64,000 bases of DNA from Chamaecyparis obtusa (lineage: Eukaryota; Streptophyta; Pinopsida; Cupressales; Cupressaceae). Location of the stretch: the NCBI GenBank assembly GCA_027943335.1, contig BSBK01005146.1, positions 1,434,001-1,498,000 on the forward strand, given 5' to 3'. A program made the position numbers and the translations under genes. This document shows, one piece after another, positions 22,660 through 32,468 of the stretch. The notes under the pieces are model-generated. The model ran no database searches, was not told the origin of the DNA, and saw nothing but the letters and a program-made list of their open reading frames with translations. How positions within the stretch are numbered: the stretch's first letter is position 1; each line of letters begins with the position of its first letter.

Positions 22660-23120
22660 CATAACACATACTGTCCTTCAATTCTTTTGTGAATTGTTTT
22701 CCCTCAACCAAACAAACTCTAACAGTAGTGCAATTTTCATTCCTAGAGTCTTCTATCAAAGGTAACAAGACTTGTCATATTCCATTAGCCATAATAGTAT
22801 ACCTATTCAATCTACCATCATGCAAAGCTTGTCTATCATAATGTCATGGTCTATCCAACAAGATGTGACAACAATCCATTGGCATAATATCACAACGAAC
22901 TTCGTCATGATAAGATCCAACCTTAAGTTTCACGAGACCTTGTTCACTTACCAATAACTTATGATCGTCCCTAATCCAAGCAATCTAATAAGGCTCAAAG
23001 TGTTTCCTCCTCGGTAACTGCAATTTGGTAACCAACTCCTCTGATGCCAAATTATCTGAGCTTCCATCGTCAATGATCACCTTGCAACATTTACCAGCAA
23101 CCTTACACTTGTTTTTGAAT
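22660..23120 (-). pseudogene. Gypsy-C protease, inverted relative to its LTRs
   Basis: Read on the minus strand: VIIDDGSSDNLASEELV (about 23095-23035) is the retropepsin active-site loop with Asp-Asp-Gly where Asp-Ser/Thr-Gly is usual. The downstream LLxRPWxYDR and HDGRLNRYTI segments (about 22880-22790) are typical of chromovirus protease ends. Frame breaks are present. It runs up to the plus-strand PBS, where the inversion joint must lie. Confidence 0.7.
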
Positions 23121-23279
23121 AAGCTTTTCCTCGTCACAGGGTTTTCATCAATTTCTTCATTTCACAAAGCTCTCATAATCATCAAGTTTTCTCCATCCTC
23201 CAATCTATTCATAGAATCAGGTGAATCTTCTTTCACAAGTGCATTCCTTCTACTACTACCAATTTTCTTGCTTGAATTC

Positions 23280-24243
23280 CCATTCGTACACTCAAATGCC
23301 CTATGTCCTCCTTCCCCACATTTGAAACAAGTACCCTTAAACCAATTTCTATCTTCGCTCTTGTAATTATTATTACTCCTTGAGTAACTCCCTCTTGAAT
23401 AACTTCCTCTACCTTTGTATGAATTATCTTCCTTCCATTCTAATTTGTCTTTGTTCTAATTTGTCTTGTCCTGATTAGCATGAGACCTTCCACTTTCACC
23501 ATACGATCTACCTCTTGCTTTAGGAAATCTTCTGAAGTCTACCTCTTTGTCTATGTTCATGTCTCTTGTTCAACTTCTCTTCTGCCTTGAATGCAAATTG
23601 ATATGCTTCTTCAATGCTATCCATCTTGACCAAACTGATTTCATCTTGTATAGATGTCCTCAACCCATTTAGGTACCTTGCAATCCTTTCAACTTCATCA
23701 TCCATATGTCCAGATCTGATATCCAATCAGTAGAATTATTTAGTGTACTCCTTCACTATAGTGTCCCTTTGCTTCAAGTTCTACAACTTTCTCAACAAAA
23801 GCTAACATGATAACCCAAATTTTGATCTTTTCCTTTCCTCTAATTTGTCTATCAGTTTGTAGATGTTCCCACCATAAAGATGCATGTCCTTTCAATTTTG
23901 TGTTTGCAATCTTCACCTTCTTATCTGTAGGAGTGCTTTCATACTCAAAGTATTTCTCCATCTCATAGATCTAGTCCAACAATTCATCAGAATCAAGCTT
24001 GCCATCATAATCAGGAGGACTAAAATGTGGTTTTGCATTCACTCTTGTCAAAGCTCTCAAGAATCTCTCATCACCTTGTTCCAGATCAAAAACTTGTTCA
24101 CCAACTTCCTCGGCTTCATCTTCACTAACATCCTCAATAGATCTTCCTCTTCTTTGGGCTATATCCACAACTTCAAGTCTTGCTGAAATTTGTCTCAACA
24201 AATCCATTACCGCGGGATCAGCATCTCTCCTTCCACGAACCAT
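23280..24243 (-). pseudogene. Gypsy-C Gag, inverted relative to its LTRs
   Basis: On the minus strand: Met at 24243 with an acidic N-terminus, then the chromovirus capsid region KLKGHASLWWEHLQ (about 23900-23855), YLNGLRTSIQDEI (about 23675-23635) and an Arg/Ser-rich stretch. Near 23335-23290 is a zinc knuckle CFKCGEGGHRAFEC with all CCHC ligands. A stop or frame change at about 23965 and another near 23735 break it. Gag would package the element RNA. Confidence 0.82.
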
Positions 24244-24361
24244 CTTGTAACCCTCTGCAAGTGTAGGTCAGATTCACAAGTCTGCTCCCCTACAACCAAA
24301 TTCACTTAGGGTTTCACAACAAGATCTGATTCAACACCAATTCCCAAAGAACACAAACCTT

Positions 24362-24490
24362 GCTCTGATACCACCTGATGCATTCCAAGGAAGGAGGGAC
24401 CAAAAGATGATCAATCCTACCTCGCAGCAAGAGTAAACGCAGGAAAACAACAAGGAATGGGAGAGAAAATGCAAGATCCAATATATTAAG
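24362..24490 (-). repeat. Inverted PBS and partial LTR end inside Gypsy-C
   Basis: On the minus strand the order is LTR end (24490 to 24376, ending GGAATGCATCA), then TGGTATCAGAGC at 24373-24362, a perfect PBS, then Gag. This is the true 5' leader of the inverted Gag. The LTR piece is cut at a TTAATATATTGG point near 24490, where plus-strand integrase begins. Confidence 0.88.
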
Positions 24491-24499
24491 ACGGAGAGT

Positions 24500-25687
24500 T
24501 TGATTAATGCAAAATACTTTTGGCCGCAAATTCATTAGGATGTTCAGAAATTTGTCAGGAGTTGCAGAGTTTGCCAAGTTGCTAAAGGAGTTAGTCAAAA
24601 TCTAGGACTGTATACACCATTACCAATTCCTAGTAGACCTTGGAAAGACATTAGCATGGATTTTGTTCTTGGTTTAGCGAAGACACAAAGAGATAATGAT
24701 TGTTGTGGTGGATAGATTTTCTAAGATGTCATATTTCATACCTTGTAGGAAGACATCAGATGTTGTGCATGTTGTTGATCTATTCTTTAAGGAAATTGTG
24801 AGATTGAATGGATTACCAGGGAGCATTGTTTCAGACTGAGATAGTAAGTTTGTGGGTTATTTTTGGAAAACAATTTGGAAAAAAATGAATACTGATTTGA
24901 AGTTTAGTTCTACATTTCATCCACAGACTAATGGCCAAATAAAAGTTGTGAATAGGAGCTTGGGTAACTTGTTGAGATGTCTAGTTGGAGACAAACCGGG
25001 TAATTGGGATTTGGTTTTAGCACAAGCAGAATTTGCATATAATAATTCAATAAACCGGAGTACAAGAAAGACACCATTTGAAGTTGTTACTAGCATGCAT
25101 CCTAAGGGAGTTCCAGAATTAAAGGATCTTGGTCAAGAAGAGAAAAGAAAGGCTGAAGCAGAGGGTTATGCTGAAGAAGTAAATTTTGACTTGGAACTTA
25201 ATAATCAAAAATATAAGGATACAGTTGATAGAAATAGAAGACATAAGAATTTTCCAGTTGGGGATGAAGTCATGATTCATCTGAAGAAGGGCAGATTTCC
25301 TATTGCAACATATAGCAAGTTGAAGATGAAGAAATTTGGACATTGTAAAATATTGAAGAAATTTGACAACGGTAATGCTTTTGAAGTTGAGTTACCTGAT
25401 GACATGGACATATCACCTATATTCAACATTGCAGATTTGTATGAGTATTATGAGCCTGAGGATGACTCGGATATGAAGCAAGAGTATCCTAAGAAGATGT
25501 ATGAGGTTGAGAAAATATTGGATAGCAGAATTGGAAGGAGCACCAAGGAAAAGGAATACTTGGAGTACTTGGTTAAGTGGAGAAATGGACCGGCTGAAGA
25601 CTCTACTTGGATTTCTCAGTCTGATTTGGATCGTTTTGATTCTTCTCAATTTGTGAAGAGACTCAGATGCAAGAGCATCATTTCTTA
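24500..25687 (+). pseudogene. Gypsy-C integrase with C-terminal chromodomain
   Basis: The zinc finger tail ([10 protein letters not shown], near 24560) leads to the core: SMDFVLGL with the first Asp near 24655; a frame change near 24690; VSDxDSKF near 24834-24850 with a TGA at 24838-24840; then an open frame from 24852. The catalytic Glu of the usual NGQTEVVNR reads Lys in NGQIKVVNR (about 24930-24955), so the enzyme is dead. The C-terminus (25500-25650) holds a chromodomain: YEVEKILDSRIGR, YLVKWRNGPAEDSTW. Chromodomains of this type direct integration to marked chromatin, which defines the chromovirus branch. Confidence 0.9.
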
Positions 25688-25702
25688 ATAACCCTGGGTG
25701 TC

Positions 25703-26467
25703 TGATGCAGGAGCATCTTGGGTTCAAGGCAATCTTGCATCAACCAAAAATAGTTTTGTTCTTTCTGTTCTTGTTTCCTATTTGTGAGATCGTGTTGGCG
25801 GTTCATCATGTGTTCAAGTTAGCGTGCGCGGTCATAGCATCTTATCCAAGACCTATCTTTGGTCACTTTCCCATGATTGCACTTCATTTGGATCGATGTT
25901 GCTCGAGTTATGATTCATTTGTTCTCGGATGGATTGTTTGTTGCTTGTTCCTGACCGTTGGTGGAATTTGGATCTTGCAGTGGCAATCGACGGCTTACGG
26001 TAAATGGTGGTGCATTGTTCTATGTTCTAGGATCATGTGTGGACCTAAATTTGGGATCGCAAGGCTTCGCACGGTTTACGGATCGAGTTCTTATGATTAG
26101 GACTTGCCCTATTTGTTGTAACACGTTTTCCTGTTCTTGGGAAATGTAATCTTTCTTGGGGCCGACATATGTGTTGCGATGGCTATATATTGTTACCTAA
26201 TGTATTTCTTGAAGAGACATGAGTGATTAATAAATGATTCTAGATCGGTAATAGATTGGAAGGCAGATTTAGCTATATTGTAAGGCTGCAACAGGGTAGG
26301 CCTTATAGCCAGGCATGTATGAAGGCAAATTGTCAATAGTTTGATCTCAGTTAATATATTGGATCTTGCATTTTCTCTCCTATTCCTTGTTGTTGCTTTC
26401 CTGTGTTTACTCTTGCTGCAAGGTAGGATTGATCATCTTTTGGTCCCTCCTGCCTTGGATTGCATCA
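25703..26467 (+). repeat. Gypsy-C 3' LTR
   Basis: TGATGCAGG start, TGCATCA end, same orientation as 21861-22629. The short sequence before it lacks a strong polypurine tract. Confidence 0.95.
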
Positions 26468-27355
26468 TGTGCTCTCAAGACTCTACTTCAAGATTGCTGG
26501 ATTTTGATATTGGGACCTGCCCTTTTGAGCTGAAATCTGATCACATGCCACTCTTTGTGAAATTTGGAGTCCACAATTATAATTCTCAAAAAAGAGAGAG
26601 CAGTCTCTTGCTTAAGAATAGTCAACCACAAGGAAAAATCATCATGAACCAACAAAATCAAAACCTATCTGTTGTTGCTTTGGATCAGCATCTTCAAATA
26701 GCAAAAGATAACTTTTTATGCAAGGATGTTAGGGAAAATAAAGACCTCATCTACAGCGGTTTGTTGGTTCCATTAATTCATAAAGCTCTAAAAATGTGCA
26801 AAAGGTCTCGACCTAAGAAAGGAGTCAACAACACTTTTCCGTATAATTCGTGGTATGATGAAGATTGCAAGGCTGCAAAAAAGAATAGTCAAAGAGAACA
26901 AATCAGACAAGGAAAACAAAAGAATTTATGAGAAGTTGATAAAATCTAAAAAGGAAAGCTATGTCATCTCAAGAAGAAAAGAGTGAATTTCTTTGCGAGA
27001 ACTTCAACAAAAGAAATCAAACAGAAAACAATATAATGGATGTCCAATGGCTAGAATATGTGAAGCTCCTCTATGAGTGGATACAAGATAAAAGTAGTCC
27101 TCCCATAATCAACTCTTCAACTAAACTCTTGTCGGTGGAAGATGTCAAACAAGGTATAAAGACATTAACAAGTAATAAAGCAAAAGACATTAATGGGCTA
27201 CAGGGTGAATTCTTAAAGTGGGGAACGGAGCTACTTGCCCCTAATATTCAATAAAAATTTAATGGAGTCACTCAAAGTGGTTTTCTGACAGAATGGACTA
27301 CTAGCATAATTATACCTCTACACAAGAGAGGTGATCTTGATAATCCTTCTAACAA
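26468..27355 (+). pseudogene. LINE-B ORF2, endonuclease end and start of RT
   Basis: Opens with SQDSTSRLLDFD and the conserved SDHMPLFV endonuclease end (Asp and His at 26539-26544). A Lys-rich linker with WYDEDCKAAKK follows to about 26930. After a frame change comes the RT entry region with LSVEDVKQGIKTL and NKAKDINGLQGEFLKWG (about 27130-27225), then PLHKRGDLDNPSNN at the insertion joint. The family architecture is clear. Confidence 0.8.
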
Positions 27356-28791
27356 TGTAATGTCCCCTACTAATTTAACAATAACATTCGTAATAAAAAT
27401 AAGGAATAAGTAATGAACTAAGAAATTGACTGTTTCCAATCCATATTATAGAACAGATCTTATTATTGCTTCAGTTATAAAGATGGGAGAAGACATTGGA
27501 GGCAATCACCAAAGCGCTTAGAGACCATTGATAGGCTCCCTCAAAGTTTACAAATCCAGCCTTTAACCTGTCTCGGGCTCAAACCCTCAAGGCTAAAGAG
27601 AACGTTGGTCCCCACCCTATCTTGGGAGCTATCCTATTGGATTTAGACTGCCCCTCTTTGGTTGCCTCAGCCCTTCCCTTCTTATAAATTAACAGCAATA
27701 AGATCTGATTTTTATATACATGTATATCTGATTATACTTTTATATATATAATTCCAAATAAATTCTAAGCATCTATCTCTGAATATGGTATTCCATATTC
27801 AGTGACAGACATATACTTATTTATAAATCCCTTATTCTTTTATAATTACCTTATTTATCGACATATATATTTATAATTTCCTCATTCATAGACTCGCATA
27901 GGTTTTCTATAAAGTCCTTATTGTCAGTGGGGAAAGCTACAACACTTACCTCTTTCCTTGTCTTATAATATTTATATATATTTTCAGATCCATAGACGTC
28001 TATTCTTATTTCCTTATCACCATGGAAAAGTTGATTGAATATAAAAAATGAAAGGACTATCTTCCTCCCATACTGCAATTATTATCCCATGCTCCTTAAT
28101 TACCTCTATTACCCTCTCTTGTCTTTCCCAAACTGTAGTTATCATATATTTAAGTCTTTCCTTATTGCTGTGAACTGATCGCTGCTTCTAATCTTTTATT
28201 CCTGCACTGTTATAGACGATGATTCCCATTCATACAAGGTGGAAGGTATATATATTTATGGACGCTGTCATTGCAGTGTTGACTCGGACCTTATTATATC
28301 CTTTTATCTTTCACATACAATGCTATATAATGTTATGTGTGTCGTGCAAGGTCGTGTCCTTCCAAGTAGACACAACTCATGGTGACAACGTGGATGGTGT
28401 TGACGTCCTTGTAATTGTATTGCTTCCAGCCTCAGCCTGGGCAAGTATTGTGTTTGTCTTTATGCGATTTGAACGGTGGTCAAATATAATCATTGTCTCA
28501 TTATTATTCTATTGCCATATATTAATCGCAGATGCTTGGCATTTGGTAATCGTATTATTCATGATGCAAGTAATAAATTATACTTGATTCCTTTGATTGT
28601 ATCAACTGAGCATTTCTAAAGTCTTTTATGTAGCCGATGACTATTGATAACATTATAACTTGCGGACTTTGATAATTATTACCATTCAATTATTAATAAT
28701 AATATATTCAATTATTTAATTATTAATGTTTAATTCATATATTTAATTAATATATATTTATTAAATATTTATTATAGACAGGGCTATCACA
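27356..28791 (+). mobile_element. 1.4-kb solo LTR in the LINE-B RT (AACAA target duplication)
   Basis: Starts TGTAATGTCCCC and ends GCTATCACA. Perfect duplication AACAA lies at 27351-27355 and 28792-28796. Excision restores the RT reading (PSNN then YTIM). No second LTR, PBS or coding domain. The strand is set by the TG start; a solo LTR has no stronger polarity evidence. Long AT-rich stretches with ATATAT and TTAATTATT runs fill it. The 122-codon frame at 28219-28587 is treated as chance. Confidence 0.88.
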
Positions 28792-30291
28792 AACAACTAT
28801 ACTATTATGGCCAACCCACTTCTTTGTAAGCTTTTAGAGAACATCGTCGAGCATAGAATCAGCAGTTGGGTAGAAAAGGAAGAAAAAAGAGTGAAAGGGC
28901 AGGCTGGGTTTTGACTGAGACACTCTACCATCAACCACTGCATCACTCTTAGACACCTTATTGAAAAAGTTTGGAACCTGCCAAGTAGAGAAGCCTTTTG
29001 TTGTTTCATAGATTTCAAAAAAGCCTTTGACATTGTGCTTAGAGACAAGCTTTGAAAAAGAATGGAGGAACTTAAGATCCCGAATGAGCTTAGAGCAGCA
29101 ATGCATAGACTTTAAGAGCAGGTTAGAGCTAAAATCAGAACTACAGAAGGTGTGTCAGAATCCTTTGGCAGCGATATTGGGGTGAAACAAGGATGCTCCC
29201 TCTCGCCCACTCTATTTGGCTTAGACATTGATAAACTTGAAGAATGGTTAAACAAAACTATAGGGGAGGGTGTCCAACTTGCAGGGTATGTGGTGAAGTT
29301 ACTCCTTTGTGCGGATGATCTCATTTTAATTACACAAATGGCTCATGATTTGAAAGAACATTTGAAAGCCTTAGAGAGTTTATGTCAGGAGGTTGGGATG
29401 CAGGTGAGCACTAACAAGACTAAGATCATGATTTTCTCTCTAAACAGGAAGAAGCAGCAAGTTAACTTTATCTTTGATGGAAATTTGTTAGAGATTGTGG
29501 AAAAACACAAGTACTTGGGAATTGTTTTTCATAACAGGCTTGGCAGGAACACTTGTAGAACTAAATGGATAAAAGAGGGTTGGAGAGCTTCTTTCCTGCT
29601 GCAAAACAGGTGTAGACAAGCAGAGCTATGCAATTGGAAAACAAAGAAGACTCTTTTTGGTTTGTTGGTTATGCTAGCTATACTCTATGGTTGCGAGGTT
29701 TGGGGGAGCAGTCTTTCAAACCACAAGTGGAAACAAATTGAAAGAATACAAAAACATCTTATCACTAGTAGCCCTAAAGTCAACTCGGCGGTTCCCTATG
29801 AGATTCTCTTGGCTGAAGCAGGTATGTTTCAAATAGAAGCTTTAGCAGTTATCTGTTTGTTAAGCTATCTAAGTAAAGTTGAAAATATGGATAAACACCG
29901 CTAGTCCAAGCTGGCTGTCGGAGAGAGGCTAGTCCGTATAAAGAAGATGTGGATGAAACAAAACAAGGAATGGTTGAGTAAATGTGACATTGACTTGGAA
30001 AAGTGTCTCAATACTAATGAAGAGATAAAAGACTTGGGTTAGAAAAATTCAGGGCTGCCATGTGGACAAAGCAAATGGGCTGGAAAATAGCTCATTATGT
30101 GAAAGAGTTCAATCCACTTGGGATCATGACAAGAAAGACTACTTACGAATGGCAATTAAGGGTAAGGCTAGATTGTTAGTGGCACAACTAAGAACCAAGT
30201 CTCATCATTTGAGGTGCGAGACAGATAGATGGACAGTTTCCAAAGAGATTTGGGAAGAAAGAACATGTATTTTCTGCAACAAAGAAGTTCA
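28792..30291 (+). pseudogene. LINE-B ORF2 reverse transcriptase and thumb
   Basis: Motifs in order: NPLLCKLLENIVEHRIS, KGQAGF then a stop at 28915, CFIDFKKAFD (first catalytic Asp, about 29010), GVKQGCSLSPTLFGLDID (about 29180-29230), LLLCADDLILI with the ADD triad at 29311-29319 (Cys replaces the usual Tyr/Phe), and HKYLGIVF (about 29505). An open frame runs from 29152 to 29904, then a frame change and the C-terminal region to EERTCIFCNKEV at 30291, the first pair of a Cys/His motif. The RT makes cDNA at the nicked target. Several stops lie before 29152. Confidence 0.88.
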
Positions 30292-30730
30292 TAAGGCACA
30301 ACACTTGGTGAAGGTTTTAAAAAAGGAGGAAAAAAACCTACTTATCAATTGATGAGCGTAAGGGGCTTTCTAATGAATGGTTCATAAGGCACAACACTTG
30401 GTGAAGGTTTTAAAAAAGGAGGAAAAAAAAGCAAATGAGGATGCAAGCAGAGTGGGTTTAACCATGGAGGAAACTCCATAGTTAAGCGCGCTCGAGCTGG
30501 AGTAGTACTGGGATGGGTGACCTCCCGGGAAGTCCCGGTGCTTCACCTCTGTGAGCATCACCTAGATCCAATGAGTGCTAAGTGTTCCATTCATTCTCAT
30601 GAGAGATGGGTTCGTGTTGAACCACTACTCATGAATCATGGGTCAATGAGTTTGACTCAAAAAACTACACAGTTGAATCCTGATAGCAATATCACAATTT
30701 GACTTGCTGTGGAAAATATCTCCTACTTAT
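30292..30730 (+). mobile_element. 5S-rRNA-containing retroposon with a 15-bp target duplication
   Basis: The sequence CAACAAAGAAGTTCA occurs at 30277-30291 and 30731-30745, on both sides, and cutting it out rejoins LINE-B (CNKEV then QTEW). A duplication of that length points to target-primed (LINE-driven) insertion rather than an LTR integrase. The 439-bp insert has a 50-bp direct repeat (30287-30336 and 30380-30429, period 93) ending in A-rich AAAAAAGGAGGAAAAAAA, then a 5S-like block, then about 180 bp of unknown sequence. The nature of the 3' part and any tail is unclear. Confidence 0.8.
30462..30552 (+). pseudogene. 5S rRNA-derived segment (3' two-thirds)
   Basis: Strong similarity to plant 5S rRNA from about position 40 to the 3' end. 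AGTTAAGCGCGCTCGAGC is the A-box region, and AGTAGTACTGGGATGGG plus TGACCTCCCGGGAAGTC form the intermediate element and C-box, followed by CCCGGTGCTTCACCTC. The 5' third is not recognisable, so it is not a full gene. The internal promoter boxes needed by RNA polymerase III (TFIIIA binding) look largely intact. Compare 5S-derived SINEs or the 5S-bearing LTRs of Cassandra TRIM elements; the 15-bp duplication favours a SINE-like origin. Confidence 0.88.
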
Positions 30731-31008
30731 CAACAAAGAAGTTCAAACTGAATGGAACTTCATTTTTGGGTCTGCTGCTTACTAAGATGTTCATGGTCAG
30801 TATGAGAACAGCTTGAAGGAGGGCTGTCTAAACCAATTTTTCGAAGAGGAAAGGCTTCAGAGAACTATTGATCTCTTGATAAAAATTCATAAACCGGAGA
30901 GCTGATATCGAGAAGAACATGAAGCTGTCCTAGGATTTAATACTGGGTCCCTTAGATTGTTGGTCTCATGGACATCATTAAAATTCCTTTATTCATTCAT
31001 TCATGGTG
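30731..31008 (+). pseudogene. LINE-B ORF2 C-terminus and 3' end
   Basis: Continues after the target duplication with TEWNFIFGSAAY, then a stop, HGQYENSLKEGCLNQFFEEE and LQRTIDLLIKIHKPE, ending near 30903. A 3' UTR of about 100 bp ends in TTTATTCATTCATTCATG, a short (ATTC)n-like tail such as some LINE families carry in place of poly(A). Confidence 0.7.
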
Positions 31009-31189
31009 TATGTCACTGCATAATAGCTTGTCTTTGGATGAGCTAGAACAAGATTTCTGAGATAGTTGTGCACCAAAGGAATAATAGAAGACAAAGAAGA
31101 AGGAGAAGAAGAAAGAGAAGGATAAGGATAAACTTTGAAGGAGGAGGAAAGGGGGATATCAATACATGCACATTAGCCCCAAGCAAGTT
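31009..31189. other. Gap between LINE-B and a gypsy relic
   Basis: No gene. Purine-rich GAAGAAGGAGAAGAAGAAAG at about 31086-31120. Confidence 0.4.
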
Positions 31190-31603
31190 AGATTCAACCT
31201 TCAATTTCATGTATGCATTCAAAAGAAAAGAATTACTATTTATGTAAACCTTAGCAGAAAATAAAACTTCATCAGTATGGAATTAGCAAAGAAGCTATAG
31301 GTACAAACAAAGCACATCAAGGACAATCAAACATTGGTTAGAGATATTCAATATTTTTAAGATTTGAAGCTCTCTAAGGATAAATATGTTTCTCATTCAA
31401 GATTTCATGCTTTGGATATTGTACTTGGCTATCCTTGGTTAGAATCTTTGAGAACAATAAACATCAATGTGCAAAACAAGTTCATGAAGCTTTGGTATAG
31501 GAGGAAAAAAAATACATTGCACAATATTACACGTAATGAAGTCCAAAGAAAGCCAAGCAAGCATAAGTTCAAGAATATATTGAAGATTGTACCAATGAAT
31601 TAG
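31190..31603 (+). pseudogene. Ty3/gypsy protease relic
   Basis: ALDIVLGYPWLESL (31412-31455) is the conserved C-terminal protease segment of chromovirus-like gypsy elements, followed by TININVQNKFMKLWY. Upstream, ELAKKL-like and DIQYF pieces (about 31275-31355) fit the region after the active site, but the catalytic Asp-Ser/Thr-Gly itself is not visible. No RT or integrase follows. It is an isolated, heavily decayed fragment. Confidence 0.6.
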
Positions 31604-32046
31604 ATGACAAACAAGAGGAGCAAGATGTAGATCAAAAAAGAAGACAAAAGTAATCCTCTTCACGAGCCAATAAAACAAGTGTCAAAAAATGGTGAAGAAT
31701 CGAAGAAGGTTCCAATGAAAGTAAAGTGTGCAATATGTAAGCATCCACATCATTGTGAGAGACAAGAGTCATGAAGAACACCATCATGAAGGCGTGATAA
31801 TAGAGGGAACCAACAAGCAATCACCATGGATCTGTAGGTGAATCACAGGAATGACTTCAACAATCCATGGCAACATACTATTCATGGAAAAAAAAGGATT
31901 TATTGTGATAAGGAATGGAATCAAAAGGGTGCAATAAAATTTGGCTCAAGGATGGGATCGATATTCTATCAAGTTAAAACCACCGCAAGATTAACTAACT
32001 ATGGATGGTTGGATGATAAGTCATGGTGTCATATTTGTAATGACTT
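31604..32046. other. Non-coding sequence after the gypsy relic
   Basis: Lys/Glu-rich frames with many stops up to about 31800 could be decayed linker; nothing recognised. Confidence 0.3.
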
Positions 32047-32468
32047 GTGACAATCATACTATTTGGCTTATTCTCATGTTTCTAGGGCAAAAAAGGTCAA
32101 AGAGGGATGGCATGTCATGTACATAGGGATAAGATATAATGTATTTAGGTGGACCAAGATGCTGACATGTAGCACACATCTCTTTAGATAGTTATATTAG
32201 GTCATGTGGACAACTTGTATAATTTATTATATTAGGTGATGAGTAGGCCTTCATTGAAATTATGGTACCCCTTCATTATATTATCATGAGGAGGTATATA
32301 TAAAGAAGGTGAATATCATTGTAACGATATGTGTTGAGTAGGATATTATGATCGGCATCTCTTGGAGATATGGTGTACAGTGGCTCCTTATGTAAAGAGT
32401 ATTGTATAGTGTTACCCTACCTCAAAAATTTATTCTATTTCTACATTAGGGTTCATTCAATTTCTACA
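32047..32468 (+). repeat. Possible LTR with TATA box and PBS-like flank
   Basis: Starts TGTGACAATC and ends TTTCTACA, with GGTATATATAAAGAAGG near 32293 as a TATA element. It is followed at about 32472 by TTGGATATCATGAC, a loose match to a tRNA-Met primer site. No second copy was found in the window, so this is tentative. Confidence 0.35.

Larger units (their letters stand above)
21861..26467 (+). mobile_element. Gypsy-C: chromovirus-type Ty3/gypsy element with an inverted gag-protease block
   Basis: Two LTRs (21861-22629, 25703-26467) share TGATGCA starts and TGCATCA ends. The target duplication is TGTGT/TGTGC at 21856-21860 and 26468-26472, one base different. The LINE endonuclease reading continues across the insert (VLC joined to SQDSTSRL). 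Inside, a PBS follows the left LTR. Then protease and Gag are on the minus strand, ending in a second, inverted PBS plus a partial LTR end. Integrase with chromodomain is on the plus strand. RT and RNase H are missing. It is a rearranged, non-autonomous copy. Confidence 0.92.
10006..31008 (+). mobile_element. LINE-B: non-LTR retrotransposon split by five nested insertions
   Basis: Six coding blocks (10006-10718, 18658-19343, 21454-21860, 26468-27355, 28792-30291 and 30731-31008) read as successive parts of one LINE: coiled-coil ORF1, then ORF2 with endonuclease, RT and a C-terminal Cys motif. Cutting out each insert together with one target duplication rejoins the reading across every gap, which is strong evidence for one ancestral element of about 4.5 kb. 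The 3' end near 31008 has a short (ATTC)n-like tail; I could not find a convincing outer target duplication. It lacks the RNase H seen in the L1 at 34.6 kb and differs in ORF1, so it is another family; I leave its clade open. Confidence 0.85.

Noticed and set aside
23884..24186. 100-codon + strand frame
   Set aside because: Shadow of the minus-strand Gag of Gypsy-C.
28219..28587. 122-codon open frame
   Set aside because: Lies inside the solo LTR with clear target duplications. It has no domain, and its hydrophobic composition is expected from T-rich DNA.
30462..30552. Functional 5S rRNA gene
   Set aside because: The first ~40 bases are missing or unrecognisable, and the block sits inside a retroposon with target duplications.
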